Below are positions 17,282 to 25,120 of a stretch of 64,000 bases of DNA, one piece after another. How positions within the stretch are numbered: the first letter of the stretch is position 1; every line of letters starts with the position of its first letter. Both the position numbers and the translations under genes were made by a program. The DNA is from Winogradskyella schleiferi (GTDB taxonomy: Bacteria > Bacteroidota > Bacteroidia > Flavobacteriales > Flavobacteriaceae). The stretch is taken from contig NZ_CP053351.1 in the NCBI RefSeq assembly GCF_013394655.1, forward strand, positions 2,448,501-2,512,500, given 5' to 3'. The notes under the pieces were generated by a model. It worked only from the letters and a program-made list of their open reading frames with translations. It had not been told where the DNA came from and made no database searches.

Positions 17282-18667
17282 ATGAACGACACACTTATTC
17301 TATTAATTACAATCATTATTTCCGCTGGTATTGGTGCCTTTATAGGTCTTAAATTTTCACAATTAAAAAGCAAAAGCGATAAAAGCACATTGGAGGAACG
17401 CAACGCTAATTTGCAGCAACAATTCAATGAATTTAAACAATTTTCTGAAGCCGAAAACCAAAAACAAGATCAGTATTTCAATCAATCATTAAATGAATTG
17501 AAAGAAAACATCTCTAAAATTGAAACGGAACGTGAAGCCATAAGACGAGAAAAAGACTTATTAAACTCAGAATTATCAAGACGAAATTCCGAATATGAAA
17601 ATCTTGAAAAAGCAAACCTAAAGCGTGATGAAGAATTAGCCCAACAACAAGAACAACTACGAAAGGATTTTGAATTGATGGCTTCTAAAATATTAGATGA
17701 AAAGTCAGAAAAATTCACACTTCAGAATAAAGAGAATATCAAGAATATTTTAAATCCGCTTGAAGAGAAAATTAAAACTTTTGAAAAGAAAGTTGAAGAC
17801 ACCCAAAAGGAAAGCATCAGTATGCACTCGGCTTTGAAAGAACAATTATTAGGCTTAAAAGATCTGAACCAACAAATGGCATTGGAAGCCACAAATTTAA
17901 CCAGAGCCTTAAAAGGCGATAGTAAAACCCAAGGAAATTGGGGCGAATTGGTATTAGAGCGTGTGCTGGAAAAATCTGGACTGGAAAAAGATAGAGAGTA
18001 TTTTGTACAACAGAATTTTCAACGTGAAGATGGTTCCCGTGTGATGCCAGATGTGGTGTTGCATCTTCCCGATTCTAAAAAGATGATTATCGATGCGAAG
18101 GTTTCTTTAACAGCTTACGAACAATTTGTAAATGCAGAAGAGGAACAACGACCGTTGTTTTTAAAAGCACATGTCAACTCTATCAAAAAACATGTGGATC
18201 AATTATCTGCCAAGAATTATCAAGATTTATATGATATTGAATCGCCTGATTTTGTATTAATGTTTATTCCTATTGAACCCGCTTTTGCAGTGGCGATAAA
18301 CGAAGATAATTCGCTTTACAATAAAGCTTTTGAACAGAACATAGTCATCGTTACACCTTCTACCCTTTTAGCGACATTACGCACTATAGATTCCATGTGG
18401 AATAATGAAAAACAACAACAAAATGCATTGGAAATTGCAAAACAAGCTGGCGCTCTTTATGATAAATTTGAAGGTTTAGTTACCGATTTAACTGGTGTCG
18501 GCAAAAAGATTGACGCAGCCAAAAGTGATTATTCAGCTGCTATGAACAAATTAGTGGATGGTAAGGGTAATTTGATTTCACGCGTTGAAAAAATTAAAAA
18601 AATGGGTGCAAAAGCCAAGAAAGCACTTCCTGAAAGTATTATTAAACGTGCAAATGAAGAGAATTAG
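17282..18667 (+). CDS. rmuC: DNA recombination protein RmuC
   Basis: A 461-residue protein with an N-terminal membrane segment (about 5-24), a long coiled coil (about 30-200, rich in Glu, Lys and Gln), and the RmuC nuclease-like domain (about 200-400). Key strings are TQGNWGELVLERVLEKSGL, DGSRVMPDVVLHLPDSKKMIIDAKVSLTAYE, and FIPIEPAF. RmuC limits inversion and rearrangement at repeats in E. coli, and the IIDAK motif resembles restriction-like nuclease cores. Single gene; 133 bases separate it from the SatD operon. Confidence 0.93.
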   Translation: MNDTLILLITIIISAGIGAFIGLKFSQLKSKSDKSTLEERNANLQQQFNEFKQFSEAENQKQDQYFNQSLNELKENISKIETEREAIRREKDLLNSELSRRNSEYENLEKANLKRDEELAQQQEQLRKDFELMASKILDEKSEKFTLQNKENIKNILNPLEEKIKTFEKKVEDTQKESISMHSALKEQLLGLKDLNQQMALEATNLTRALKGDSKTQGNWGELVLERVLEKSGLEKDREYFVQQNFQREDGSRVMPDVVLHLPDSKKMIIDAKVSLTAYEQFVNAEEEQRPLFLKAHVNSIKKHVDQLSAKNYQDLYDIESPDFVLMFIPIEPAFAVAINEDNSLYNKAFEQNIVIVTPSTLLATLRTIDSMWNNEKQQQNALEIAKQAGALYDKFEGLVTDLTGVGKKIDAAKSDYSAAMNKLVDGKGNLISRVEKIKKMGAKAKKALPESIIKRANEEN

Positions 18668-18700
18668 TCTATTAGTCCACTTCTAAGGAATAATTAATCA

Positions 18701-18776
18701 TATGCCTTAAATATGGCATATATTATTTTATTCCTTTTTAAAGGCATAAATTTGTTTATTCCGTTGAAAAGGCATA
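18701..18776 (+). promoter_or_regulatory. Cluster of four GGCATA/TATGCC half-sites (putative operator)
   Basis: TATGCC at 18701-18706 and GGCATA at 18715-18720 form an inverted repeat (TATGCC-N8-GGCATA). Two further direct GGCATA copies are at 18743-18748 and 18771-18776, spaced 28 bases apart. The last two run straight into TAAATTTG and TACATTTG, so a protein bound there would cover the -7 elements. The first gene downstream encodes a SatD-family protein with a C-terminal helix-turn-helix, a plausible autorepressor. Confidence 0.5.
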
Positions 18777-18782
18777 CATTTG
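18752..18782 (+). promoter_or_regulatory. Candidate promoter TTG-N20-TACATTTG
   Basis: TTG at 18752-18754 and TACATTTG at 18775-18782 are separated by 20 bases, close to the Bacteroidota consensus. The start codon follows 18 bases later, which gives a short leader. The TTG is itself the end of a second possible -7 element, TAAATTTG at 18747-18754. Confidence 0.6.
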
Positions 18783-18800
18783 AAATGAAATATAAATAGT

Positions 18801-19415
18801 ATGACCAGCGTAATAACAGGCGACATTATAAAATCTAGAGATGCAATAAGTGAAGAGCTATGGCTTATTCCATTAAAATCAGCATTATCTAAATTATCCA
18901 ATGATGCTTCATTTTATGATATTTATAGAGGAGATAGTTTTCAGTTAGAGTCTAATTCCATTGAAGACAGCTTTAGAACATCTGTATATATTAAAGCATT
19001 TTTGAAATCCATTAAAGGTATAGATGTTAGAATGTCAATTGGTATTGGCACAAAAGATTATGAAGGCAATACTGTGAGTGAATCTAATGGTGAAGCTTAT
19101 ATATTCTCTGGAGAAACCTTTGATAATCTCAAAAAAGAAAAACAAAATCTGAAAATAAAAACCAGCAACGATACGCTAAATGAAGAATTAAATCTATATT
19201 TTAGGTTGGCGTTAATTGCAATGGACAATTGGACGGTTAATTCTGCAGAAATTGTAAAATTAAGCTTAGAACATCCTGATATGATTCAATCTAAATTGGC
19301 AAAAATAATCGGCATTAATCAAGATGCCGTAAGCAAAAGGCAAAAACGTGCTTACTTAGATGAAATTTTAGAATTGGATGCACTTTTCAGAAAAAAAATA
19401 GCCACATTACTATGA
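18801..19415 (+). CDS. SatD-family protein with C-terminal helix-turn-helix
   Basis: A 204-residue cytosolic protein. The N-terminal part (SVITGDIIKSRDA, then FYDIYRGDSFQLE and DVRMSIGIGTKDYEG) has the pattern of the SatD family, reminiscent of nucleotidyl-cyclase-like folds with conserved Asp in GD and RGDSF. The C-terminal part (about 150-185, DMIQSKLAKIIGINQDAVSKRQKRA) looks like a helix-turn-helix. It overlaps the DUF3307 gene by four bases (ATGA), an association I recall from other Bacteroidota. DNA binding at the upstream GGCATA sites is inferred. Confidence 0.82.
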   Translation: MTSVITGDIIKSRDAISEELWLIPLKSALSKLSNDASFYDIYRGDSFQLESNSIEDSFRTSVYIKAFLKSIKGIDVRMSIGIGTKDYEGNTVSESNGEAYIFSGETFDNLKKEKQNLKIKTSNDTLNEELNLYFRLALIAMDNWTVNSAEIVKLSLEHPDMIQSKLAKIIGINQDAVSKRQKRAYLDEILELDALFRKKIATLL

Positions 19416-20128
19416 TCCTTATAATTTTAAAACTCATTTTTGCGCATCTTATAGGTGATTTCTTTCTGCAATCACACAAATGGGTTAAGCATAAAGAAAA
19501 AAACAAACTAAAATCTGTTTGGCTATATGTGCATGTTGCGATTCATGTGGCATTAATGTTTCTGCTGATTTGGGATTTATCGTATACGCCGTTAATTTTA
19601 GGAATCGGTTTAATACATCTCATCATTGATGGATTAAAACTTATTTTACAGCGTAAAAAAACAAAACGGTTGTTCTTTTTTATAGACCAGGTATTGCACA
19701 TTATTTCAATAATAGGATTAACGTTTATTCTTTATGGTACTGATTTCGATTTTACTTTAGATTTAAGTAACCAATTTATCTTATTGATTATTTGTGTCGC
19801 ATTTTTAACGCAACCAACTTCCATTTTCATGAAAACCATTTTTTCTAAATGGAACATTTCCAAACTTACCAAAGACAACGAATCGCTAAAAGATGCCGGT
19901 AAATATATTGGAGTTTTAGAGCGTCTTTTGGTATTTATATTTATTGTTGTAGGTCATTGGGAAGCTGTAGGATTTTTAATAACCGCTAAATCCGTTTTTC
20001 GATTTGGTGACTTAACTGCTTCCAAAGAACGGAAACTAACGGAATACATTTTAATAGGTACATTAATCAGTTTTGGCATTGCTATAATCACTAGTTTGCT
20101 ATATTTAAATCTTTTGACATATGTTTAA
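19412..20128 (+). CDS. DUF3307 family membrane protein
   Basis: A 238-residue integral membrane protein with about six hydrophobic segments. The N-terminal AHLIGDFFLQSHKWVKHKEKNK with following HVAIHVALMF is the DUF3307 signature, with conserved Asp, Gln and His residues. The ATG overlaps the SatD stop (ATGA), and its own stop is overlapped by the thioesterase gene by 8 bases, so the three are surely translated from one mRNA. Biochemical function is unknown. Confidence 0.85.
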   Translation: MILIILKLIFAHLIGDFFLQSHKWVKHKEKNKLKSVWLYVHVAIHVALMFLLIWDLSYTPLILGIGLIHLIIDGLKLILQRKKTKRLFFFIDQVLHIISIIGLTFILYGTDFDFTLDLSNQFILLIICVAFLTQPTSIFMKTIFSKWNISKLTKDNESLKDAGKYIGVLERLLVFIFIVVGHWEAVGFLITAKSVFRFGDLTASKERKLTEYILIGTLISFGIAIITSLLYLNLLTYV

Positions 20129-20660
20129 AACCACTGAAGATTCCAGGATTCAAATTTCAGAATTAATGAAACCACATCATGCTAATTTCGGTGGAAAAAT
20201 CCATGGTGGTTATATTTTGAGCCTAATGGATAATGTGGCTTTTGCTTGCGCTTCAAAACATTCCCGTAAATATTGTGTCACAGCATCCGTGAATAAGGTC
20301 AACTTCTTAAATCCAATTGAGGTCGGTGAATTGGTGACCATGAAAGCTTCGGTTAATTATGTTGGTAAATCGTCTATGGTCGTTGGTATTAGAGTAGAGT
20401 CTGAAAATATTACAACAGGAGAAAAGAAACATTGCAACTCGTCTTATTTTATAATGGTCGCGGTGGATGAGGATGGAAATACTTTAACCGTTCCAGGCTT
20501 AATTTTAACTAATAAATTGGCTGCCAAGCGTTTTATTAAATCCATAATCAGAAAAGAAAGCGACACCAAGCGAAGTGAGGATTTAGAAAATCTTTATAAA
20601 AACGTTGATGACCACTTGGAACAGCTTAAAAATTATAATGTGAAAATTGATTTTAAGTAA
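20121..20660 (+). CDS. Acyl-CoA thioesterase, hotdog fold
   Basis: A 179-residue cytosolic protein of the hotdog superfamily, resembling YciA/BFIT-type acyl-CoA thioesterases that release free acids from CoA esters. The core motif is HANFGGKIHGGYILSLMDNVAF at about 19-40, with the catalytic Asp near 37, then VNKVNFLNPIEVGELVTMKASVNYVGKSSM. A charged C-terminal extension (about 140-179) is extra. It is the third gene of the SatD operon, which gives no obvious substrate clue. Confidence 0.87.
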   Translation: MFKTTEDSRIQISELMKPHHANFGGKIHGGYILSLMDNVAFACASKHSRKYCVTASVNKVNFLNPIEVGELVTMKASVNYVGKSSMVVGIRVESENITTGEKKHCNSSYFIMVAVDEDGNTLTVPGLILTNKLAAKRFIKSIIRKESDTKRSEDLENLYKNVDDHLEQLKNYNVKIDFK

Positions 20661-20726
20661 AAAAGCCATTTCTCCCAATAGTTATCAGGACTGAAATAGC
20701 TTTAACTTAAAATATATTAAATGTCT

Positions 20727-21143
20727 TTATTGTTTAATAAATCGTTTGGTCTGTGATTCGTTTTCGTCCGAAACTTTAACCAGATACACGCCAGTTTTCC
20801 AACCCGAGACATCTACAGAAGCTTCCAACTGCGTGATAGTACTTTTATGAATTCGTTTTCCTAAAACATCAAATACTTCAAGTATCATATTATCTGATGT
20901 TCTTGGTAATTTGATATTTAACTTATTCTTCGAAGGGTTTGGTGAAATCTTGAAACTTTCATCTTGAAATAAATCATCATTCAATTCAAGATTTAAAAAA
21001 CACAAAGAATTATAGGATTCCGAAGCACCAATAAAATCTGCATGTTCTATAAATTCAATAGCACTATTTTGATACGAAGCCGAATGGGCAAACATAGTAC
21101 CAAGGGTAAATATTGATATAAGACTGAGTAATAATTTTTTCAT
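20727..21143 (-). CDS. Short secreted protein consisting mainly of a T9SS type A sorting domain
   Basis: A 138-residue protein: signal peptide (about 1-19), a passenger of only about 45 residues (HSASYQNSAIEFIEHADFIG onward), and a C-terminal type IX sorting domain (about 65-138) with SPNPSKNKLNIKLP, LEVFDVLGKRI and GVYLVKVSDENESQTKRFIKQ. The sorting domain would take it across the outer membrane and be cut off, leaving almost nothing as cargo. It may be a true small cell-surface peptide or the tail of a decayed larger gene. Confidence 0.85.
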   Translation of the reverse strand: MKKLLLSLISIFTLGTMFAHSASYQNSAIEFIEHADFIGASESYNSLCFLNLELNDDLFQDESFKISPNPSKNKLNIKLPRTSDNMILEVFDVLGKRIHKSTITQLEASVDVSGWKTGVYLVKVSDENESQTKRFIKQ

Positions 21144-21219
21144 ACAATTTGGGTATTGTTATAGCTAAGTTAGTAAATATTAATGAATAACACTTACACT
21201 TCATCGAAAACTATGCCAA

Positions 21220-24075
21220 TTATCTACTCAAATACATTTTTCGTCTTGCATACAAATCGTAAAACTGATCGTCCTTTAAACTATCAATAAATAAAATACT
21301 TTCTCCAGTACTTTTCATTTCTGGTCCTAATTGTTTATTCACATTAGGGAATTTATTAAATGAAAATACCGGTTGTTTTATCGCATAACCTTCTAATTGA
21401 GGATTAAAGTCAAAATCCGTCACTTTTTTCTCGCCCAACATTACTTTGGTCGCATAGTTTACATAAGGTTCTTTATAAGCTTTGGCGATAAATGGAACAG
21501 TTCGCGATGCTCTTGGATTGGCTTCAATGATATAAACAATATCATCTTTTATAGCAAATTGTATATTTATTAAACCTACAGTATCCAAAGCTCTAGCAAT
21601 CGTGTGGGTATGATCTATGATTTGCTGCATGACTAAATCACCTAAATTAAAAGCAGGTAAAGTCGCATTACTATCACCTGAGTGAATACCACATGGCTCA
21701 ATATGCTCCATAATCCCAATAATGTAAACATTACCATCTGCATCACAAATCGCATCTGCTTCGGCTTCAATGGCACCATCTAAATAATGATCCAATAATA
21801 GTTTATTACCTGGAATAGATTTTAATAAATCGATCACATGAGATTCCAGTTCTTGCTTATTAATCACAATTTTCATCCCTTGTCCACCAAGTACGTAAGA
21901 AGGTCTTACTAAGATTGGAAAGTCCAGAACATCAGCAATCGCTAAGGCCTCATCGGCAGATTCTGCCACATCGAATTCTGGGTAAGGAATATTGTTTTCT
22001 TTCAATATGTTTGAAAAACTTCCTCTATCTTCAGCTAAATCGAGCGATTTGAAGCTGGTTCCCATAATCTTAACACCCCATTTTTCTAATTTTTCAGCTA
22101 ATTTTAATGCGGTCTGCCCTCCTAATTGTACGATAACTCCTTCTGGTTTTTCATGTTGAATGATATCATAAATATGTTCCCAGAACACAGGTTCAAAATA
22201 GAGTTTATCTGCAATGTCAAAATCGGTTGAAACGGTTTCAGGATTACAGTTAATCATGATGGTTTCGTATCCACATTCGGCTGCAGCTAAAACGCCGTGC
22301 ACACAGCAATAATCAAACTCAATACCTTGACCAATTCGGTTAGGCCCAGAGCCTAAAACGATGATTTTCTTCTTATCTGTTACTACACTTTCATTATGTA
22401 CATACCGATTTCCGTCTGGAGTCTCAACTTCACTTTCAAAGGTTGAATAATAATATGGTGTTTGTGCTTTAAATTCCGCAGCACAAGTATCTACTAATTT
22501 AAAAACACGGTTAATATTAAATTCCATTCGTTTATTGCGAACCTCACTTTCTAAACAACGCAGCATATGCGCGATTTGTCGATCTCCATAGCCTTTTTGT
22601 TTCGCTTCAAGTAATAAATCGCGCTCAATAGTACCAATCGTATAGGTGGAAATTTCTTTTTCAAGTTGAAACAATTCTTCGTATTGTCTTAAATACCACA
22701 TGTCGATTTTTGTAATCTCGTGAATTCGGCTCAACGGTATTCCCATTGCAACAGCATCATATATTACAAATACGCGATCCCAACTTGCGTGGGTCAATTT
22801 CTCAATTACAGTATCATAATCTTTATAACCTTTACCGTCGGCACCAAGTCCATTACGCTTAATTTCTAACGATTGGGTGGCCTTGTGCAATGCTTCTTGG
22901 AACGAACGACCAATGGCCATAACTTCACCAACAGCCTTCATTTGAAGACCCAATGTTCTGTCAGAGCCTTCGAATTTATCGAAATTCCAACGTGGAATCT
23001 TTACTACTACGTAATCTAAGGTAGGTTCGAATAATGCCGAAGTTGATTTTGTGATCTGGTTCTTTAATTCATCTAGGGTATAACCTAAAGCTAACTTCGC
23101 CGCAATCTTAGCGATTGGGTAACCTGTAGCTTTACTTGCCAAAGCAGAAGAACGTGATACACGAGGGTTGATTTCTATAGCTATAATTTTTTCCTCTTCA
23201 TCAGGGCTCACGGCGAACTGAACATTACAACCACCTGCAAAATCTCCGATACTGCGCATCATATGAATTGCCATATCCCGCATTTTTTGCTGTGTTTTAT
23301 CAGATAAGGTCATTGCTGGCGCAACCGTAATGGAATCACCCGTATGAATTCCCATAGGATCCATATTCTCAATGGTACAGATTATTACAACATTATCGTT
23401 TTTATCTCTTAATAATTCAAGTTCATATTCTTTCCAGCCTAATAATGCTTTATCAATCATAACCTCATGAATAGGGGAAATTTCCAGTCCTCTGGTTAAG
23501 GATTCATCAAACTCTTCTTCATTATATACTATGGCCGCTCCTGCTCCGCCCAAAGTAAATGATGCCCTAATACATAAAGGAAACCCAAATTCTTGGGCTA
23601 TTTCCTTTCCTCTCAAAAATGAGGTAGCTGTTGCTTGAGGTGCCATACCAACACCTATTTTTAGCATTAACTCCCTAAATTTTTCTCTATCCTCAGTAAT
23701 ATTAATCGCGTCGATATCAACACCAATAATATTGACACCAAAATCTTCCCAAATTCCTTTCTCGTCAGCTTCAATACAAAGATTTAAAGCCGTTTGTCCG
23801 CCCATTGTAGGTAGAACCGCATCAATTTGAGGATGGTCTTTTAAAATCTGAATTAATGATTTAGTTGTCAATGGTAGCAAATACACATGATCTGCCATTT
23901 GTGGATCCGTCATTATGGTTGCAGGATTGGAATTGATTAAAATAGTTTCAATTCCATCTTCTCGTAAAGATCGTAAAGCTTGAGACCCTGAATAATCAAA
24001 TTCACAGGCCTGCCCAATAACGATAGGACCTGAACCGATTAGTAAAATGGACTTTAAGTTTTTATTTTTTGGCAT
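21220..24075 (-). CDS. carB: Carbamoyl-phosphate synthase large subunit, lacking the C-terminal allosteric domain
   Basis: A 951-residue enzyme that makes carbamoyl phosphate for pyrimidine and arginine synthesis from bicarbonate, ammonia and two ATP. Both ATP-grasp halves are present: LIGSGPIVIGQACEFDYSG at the start and VLGSGPNRIGQGIEFDYC near 570, plus the oligomerisation region between them. The family is usually about 1,050-1,075 residues. This one stops about 25 residues after QLGPEMKSTGE, where the MGS-like domain that binds UMP and ornithine would begin. The small subunit carA is not in the window. A TATTTTTG -7-like element lies at 24128-24135. Confidence 0.95.
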   Translation of the reverse strand: MPKNKNLKSILLIGSGPIVIGQACEFDYSGSQALRSLREDGIETILINSNPATIMTDPQMADHVYLLPLTTKSLIQILKDHPQIDAVLPTMGGQTALNLCIEADEKGIWEDFGVNIIGVDIDAINITEDREKFRELMLKIGVGMAPQATATSFLRGKEIAQEFGFPLCIRASFTLGGAGAAIVYNEEEFDESLTRGLEISPIHEVMIDKALLGWKEYELELLRDKNDNVVIICTIENMDPMGIHTGDSITVAPAMTLSDKTQQKMRDMAIHMMRSIGDFAGGCNVQFAVSPDEEEKIIAIEINPRVSRSSALASKATGYPIAKIAAKLALGYTLDELKNQITKSTSALFEPTLDYVVVKIPRWNFDKFEGSDRTLGLQMKAVGEVMAIGRSFQEALHKATQSLEIKRNGLGADGKGYKDYDTVIEKLTHASWDRVFVIYDAVAMGIPLSRIHEITKIDMWYLRQYEELFQLEKEISTYTIGTIERDLLLEAKQKGYGDRQIAHMLRCLESEVRNKRMEFNINRVFKLVDTCAAEFKAQTPYYYSTFESEVETPDGNRYVHNESVVTDKKKIIVLGSGPNRIGQGIEFDYCCVHGVLAAAECGYETIMINCNPETVSTDFDIADKLYFEPVFWEHIYDIIQHEKPEGVIVQLGGQTALKLAEKLEKWGVKIMGTSFKSLDLAEDRGSFSNILKENNIPYPEFDVAESADEALAIADVLDFPILVRPSYVLGGQGMKIVINKQELESHVIDLLKSIPGNKLLLDHYLDGAIEAEADAICDADGNVYIIGIMEHIEPCGIHSGDSNATLPAFNLGDLVMQQIIDHTHTIARALDTVGLINIQFAIKDDIVYIIEANPRASRTVPFIAKAYKEPYVNYATKVMLGEKKVTDFDFNPQLEGYAIKQPVFSFNKFPNVNKQLGPEMKSTGESILFIDSLKDDQFYDLYARRKMYLSR

Positions 24076-24151
24076 GAGACGTTCTATTTAGTGTTATGCG
24101 ATTTTATTTTTTATTGATTTGGCTGTGCAAAAATAAGTAACAATAGGATAC

Positions 24152-24186
24152 AAAAAAAGGCGTTACACCTAAGTAACGCCTTTAAT
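24152..24186. terminator. Intrinsic terminator downstream of rpmH
   Basis: AAAGGCGTTAC (24156-24166) pairs perfectly with GTAACGCCTTT (24173-24183) around a 6-nt loop, with a run of seven A on the left, which is a U-tract for minus-strand transcripts. It should end the rpmH mRNA before carB. Confidence 0.88.
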
Positions 24187-24206
24187 ATATTAACAATTGT
24201 TAATCA

Positions 24207-24368
24207 TTATTTTTTATGTCTTGATTCAGTTGAAACTGACAATTTTTTTCTTCCTTTAGCTCTTCTACGTGCTAAAACTTTTCTTCCGTTAACAGAAGCC
24301 ATTCTTTCTCTGAAACCGTGTTTGTTTCTTCTCTTTCTTTTTGACGGTTGAAACGTTCTTTTTGGCAT
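24207..24368 (-). CDS. rpmH: 50S ribosomal protein L34
   Basis: A 53-residue, strongly basic protein: [19 protein letters not shown], then [24 protein letters not shown] and a short [10 protein letters not shown] tail. This is the complete L34 pattern, a small component of the large ribosomal subunit. In many bacteria rpmH sits next to rnpA and dnaA; here it stands alone with its own strong promoter and terminator, followed by carB. Confidence 0.97.
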   Translation of the reverse strand: MPKRTFQPSKRKRRNKHGFRERMASVNGRKVLARRRAKGRKKLSVSTESRHKK

Positions 24369-24431
24369 GTCTTATATTTTTAAAAACTAATATTCTTTTT
24401 AATGGGTTTAGAGCTATCTCAAAACTGCGTG

Positions 24432-24461
24432 CAAATATACAACAAGTTTTTACTTTAGCAA
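24432..24461 (-). promoter_or_regulatory. rpmH: Consensus promoter of rpmH: TTG-N19-TATATTTG
   Basis: Read on the minus strand, TTG (24461-24459) is followed by exactly 19 bases and TATATTTG (24439-24432). Both boxes match the Bacteroidota housekeeping consensus. About 63 bases of leader separate it from the ATG. Confidence 0.75.
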
Positions 24462-24509
24462 ATAGCAAAAAGAAAATTTTTGAATAGATTTTAAACTCTT
24501 AGTTTTTAT

Positions 24510-24517
24510 TATCTTTG
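24510..24517 (+). promoter_or_regulatory. -7 element TATCTTTG that excludes the upstream TTG start
   Basis: TATCTTTG matches TAnnTTTG. Its last three bases are the TTG that would be the first codon of the longest ORF of the next gene, so that start is very unlikely and the ATG at 24542 is preferred. No good -33 box is visible. Confidence 0.55.
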
Positions 24518-24541
24518 CGCTCTGCAAAAATACACAGATAT

Positions 24542-25120
24542 ATGTTTAATAAAAATATAAAATTAGTCATTGCCACTTTAATAATTGCTTTTGGGATCTA
24601 TCAATTCACAGAAGGTTATATTGGCAACGGCATCATGTATATCCTACTTTCTACCATTTTTATTTTCCTTTACTTTAAAAATGAGTTGATCTTATTGGCT
24701 TTTTTAAGATTAAGAAAGCAAGATTTTGCTGGTGCGAAAAAATGGCTGGATAAAATAAAAAATCCAGAAGGAGCCTTGGTAAAAAAACAACAAGGCTATT
24801 TAAATTACCTCAATGGGATCATGGTATCTCAAACCAATATGAATGAAGCTGAGGGTTACTTTAAAAAAGCGATTAATTTAGGATTATCCATGGATCATGA
24901 TTTGGCCATGGCAAAATTAAATTTAGCAGGAATCGCATTTTCTAAGCGACGCAAGCCTGAAGCCATGAAGTTATTGGCTGAAGCTGAAAAATTGGACAAA
25001 AGGGATATGCTTAAAGATCAGATAAAAATGATGAAGCAACAGATGAAAAAAGCTGTAATCCCTAAACAACAATATGGTCAGCCAACTTCGGCAAGACAGA
25101 ACCGTAGAAGTAGACGATAA
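24542..25120 (+). CDS. TPR-like membrane protein
   Basis: A 192-residue protein with two adjacent hydrophobic segments (about 7-22 and 26-44) followed by a cytosolic, basic region with TPR-like helices (LNYLNGIMVSQTNMNEAEGYFKKAINLG and AKLNLAGIAFSKRRKPEAMKLLAEAEKL). The last 25 residues are Gln/Arg-rich and disordered-looking. Start chosen at ATG because an upstream TTG lies inside the -7 element. It is convergent with cardiolipin synthase; the stop codons abut. Function unknown, perhaps a scaffold. Confidence 0.78.
   Translation: MFNKNIKLVIATLIIAFGIYQFTEGYIGNGIMYILLSTIFIFLYFKNELILLAFLRLRKQDFAGAKKWLDKIKNPEGALVKKQQGYLNYLNGIMVSQTNMNEAEGYFKKAINLGLSMDHDLAMAKLNLAGIAFSKRRKPEAMKLLAEAEKLDKRDMLKDQIKMMKQQMKKAVIPKQQYGQPTSARQNRRSRR

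Noticed and set aside
20659..20702. Possible terminator between the thioesterase and T9SS genes
   Set aside because: AAAGCCATTTC and GAAATAGCTTT pair with one internal mismatch around a long loop and there is no good T-tract. Too weak to list.
24515..24541. Extended N-terminus of the TPR-like membrane protein from TTG
   Set aside because: The TTG is part of the TATCTTTG -7 element, so it cannot be in the mRNA as a start codon.
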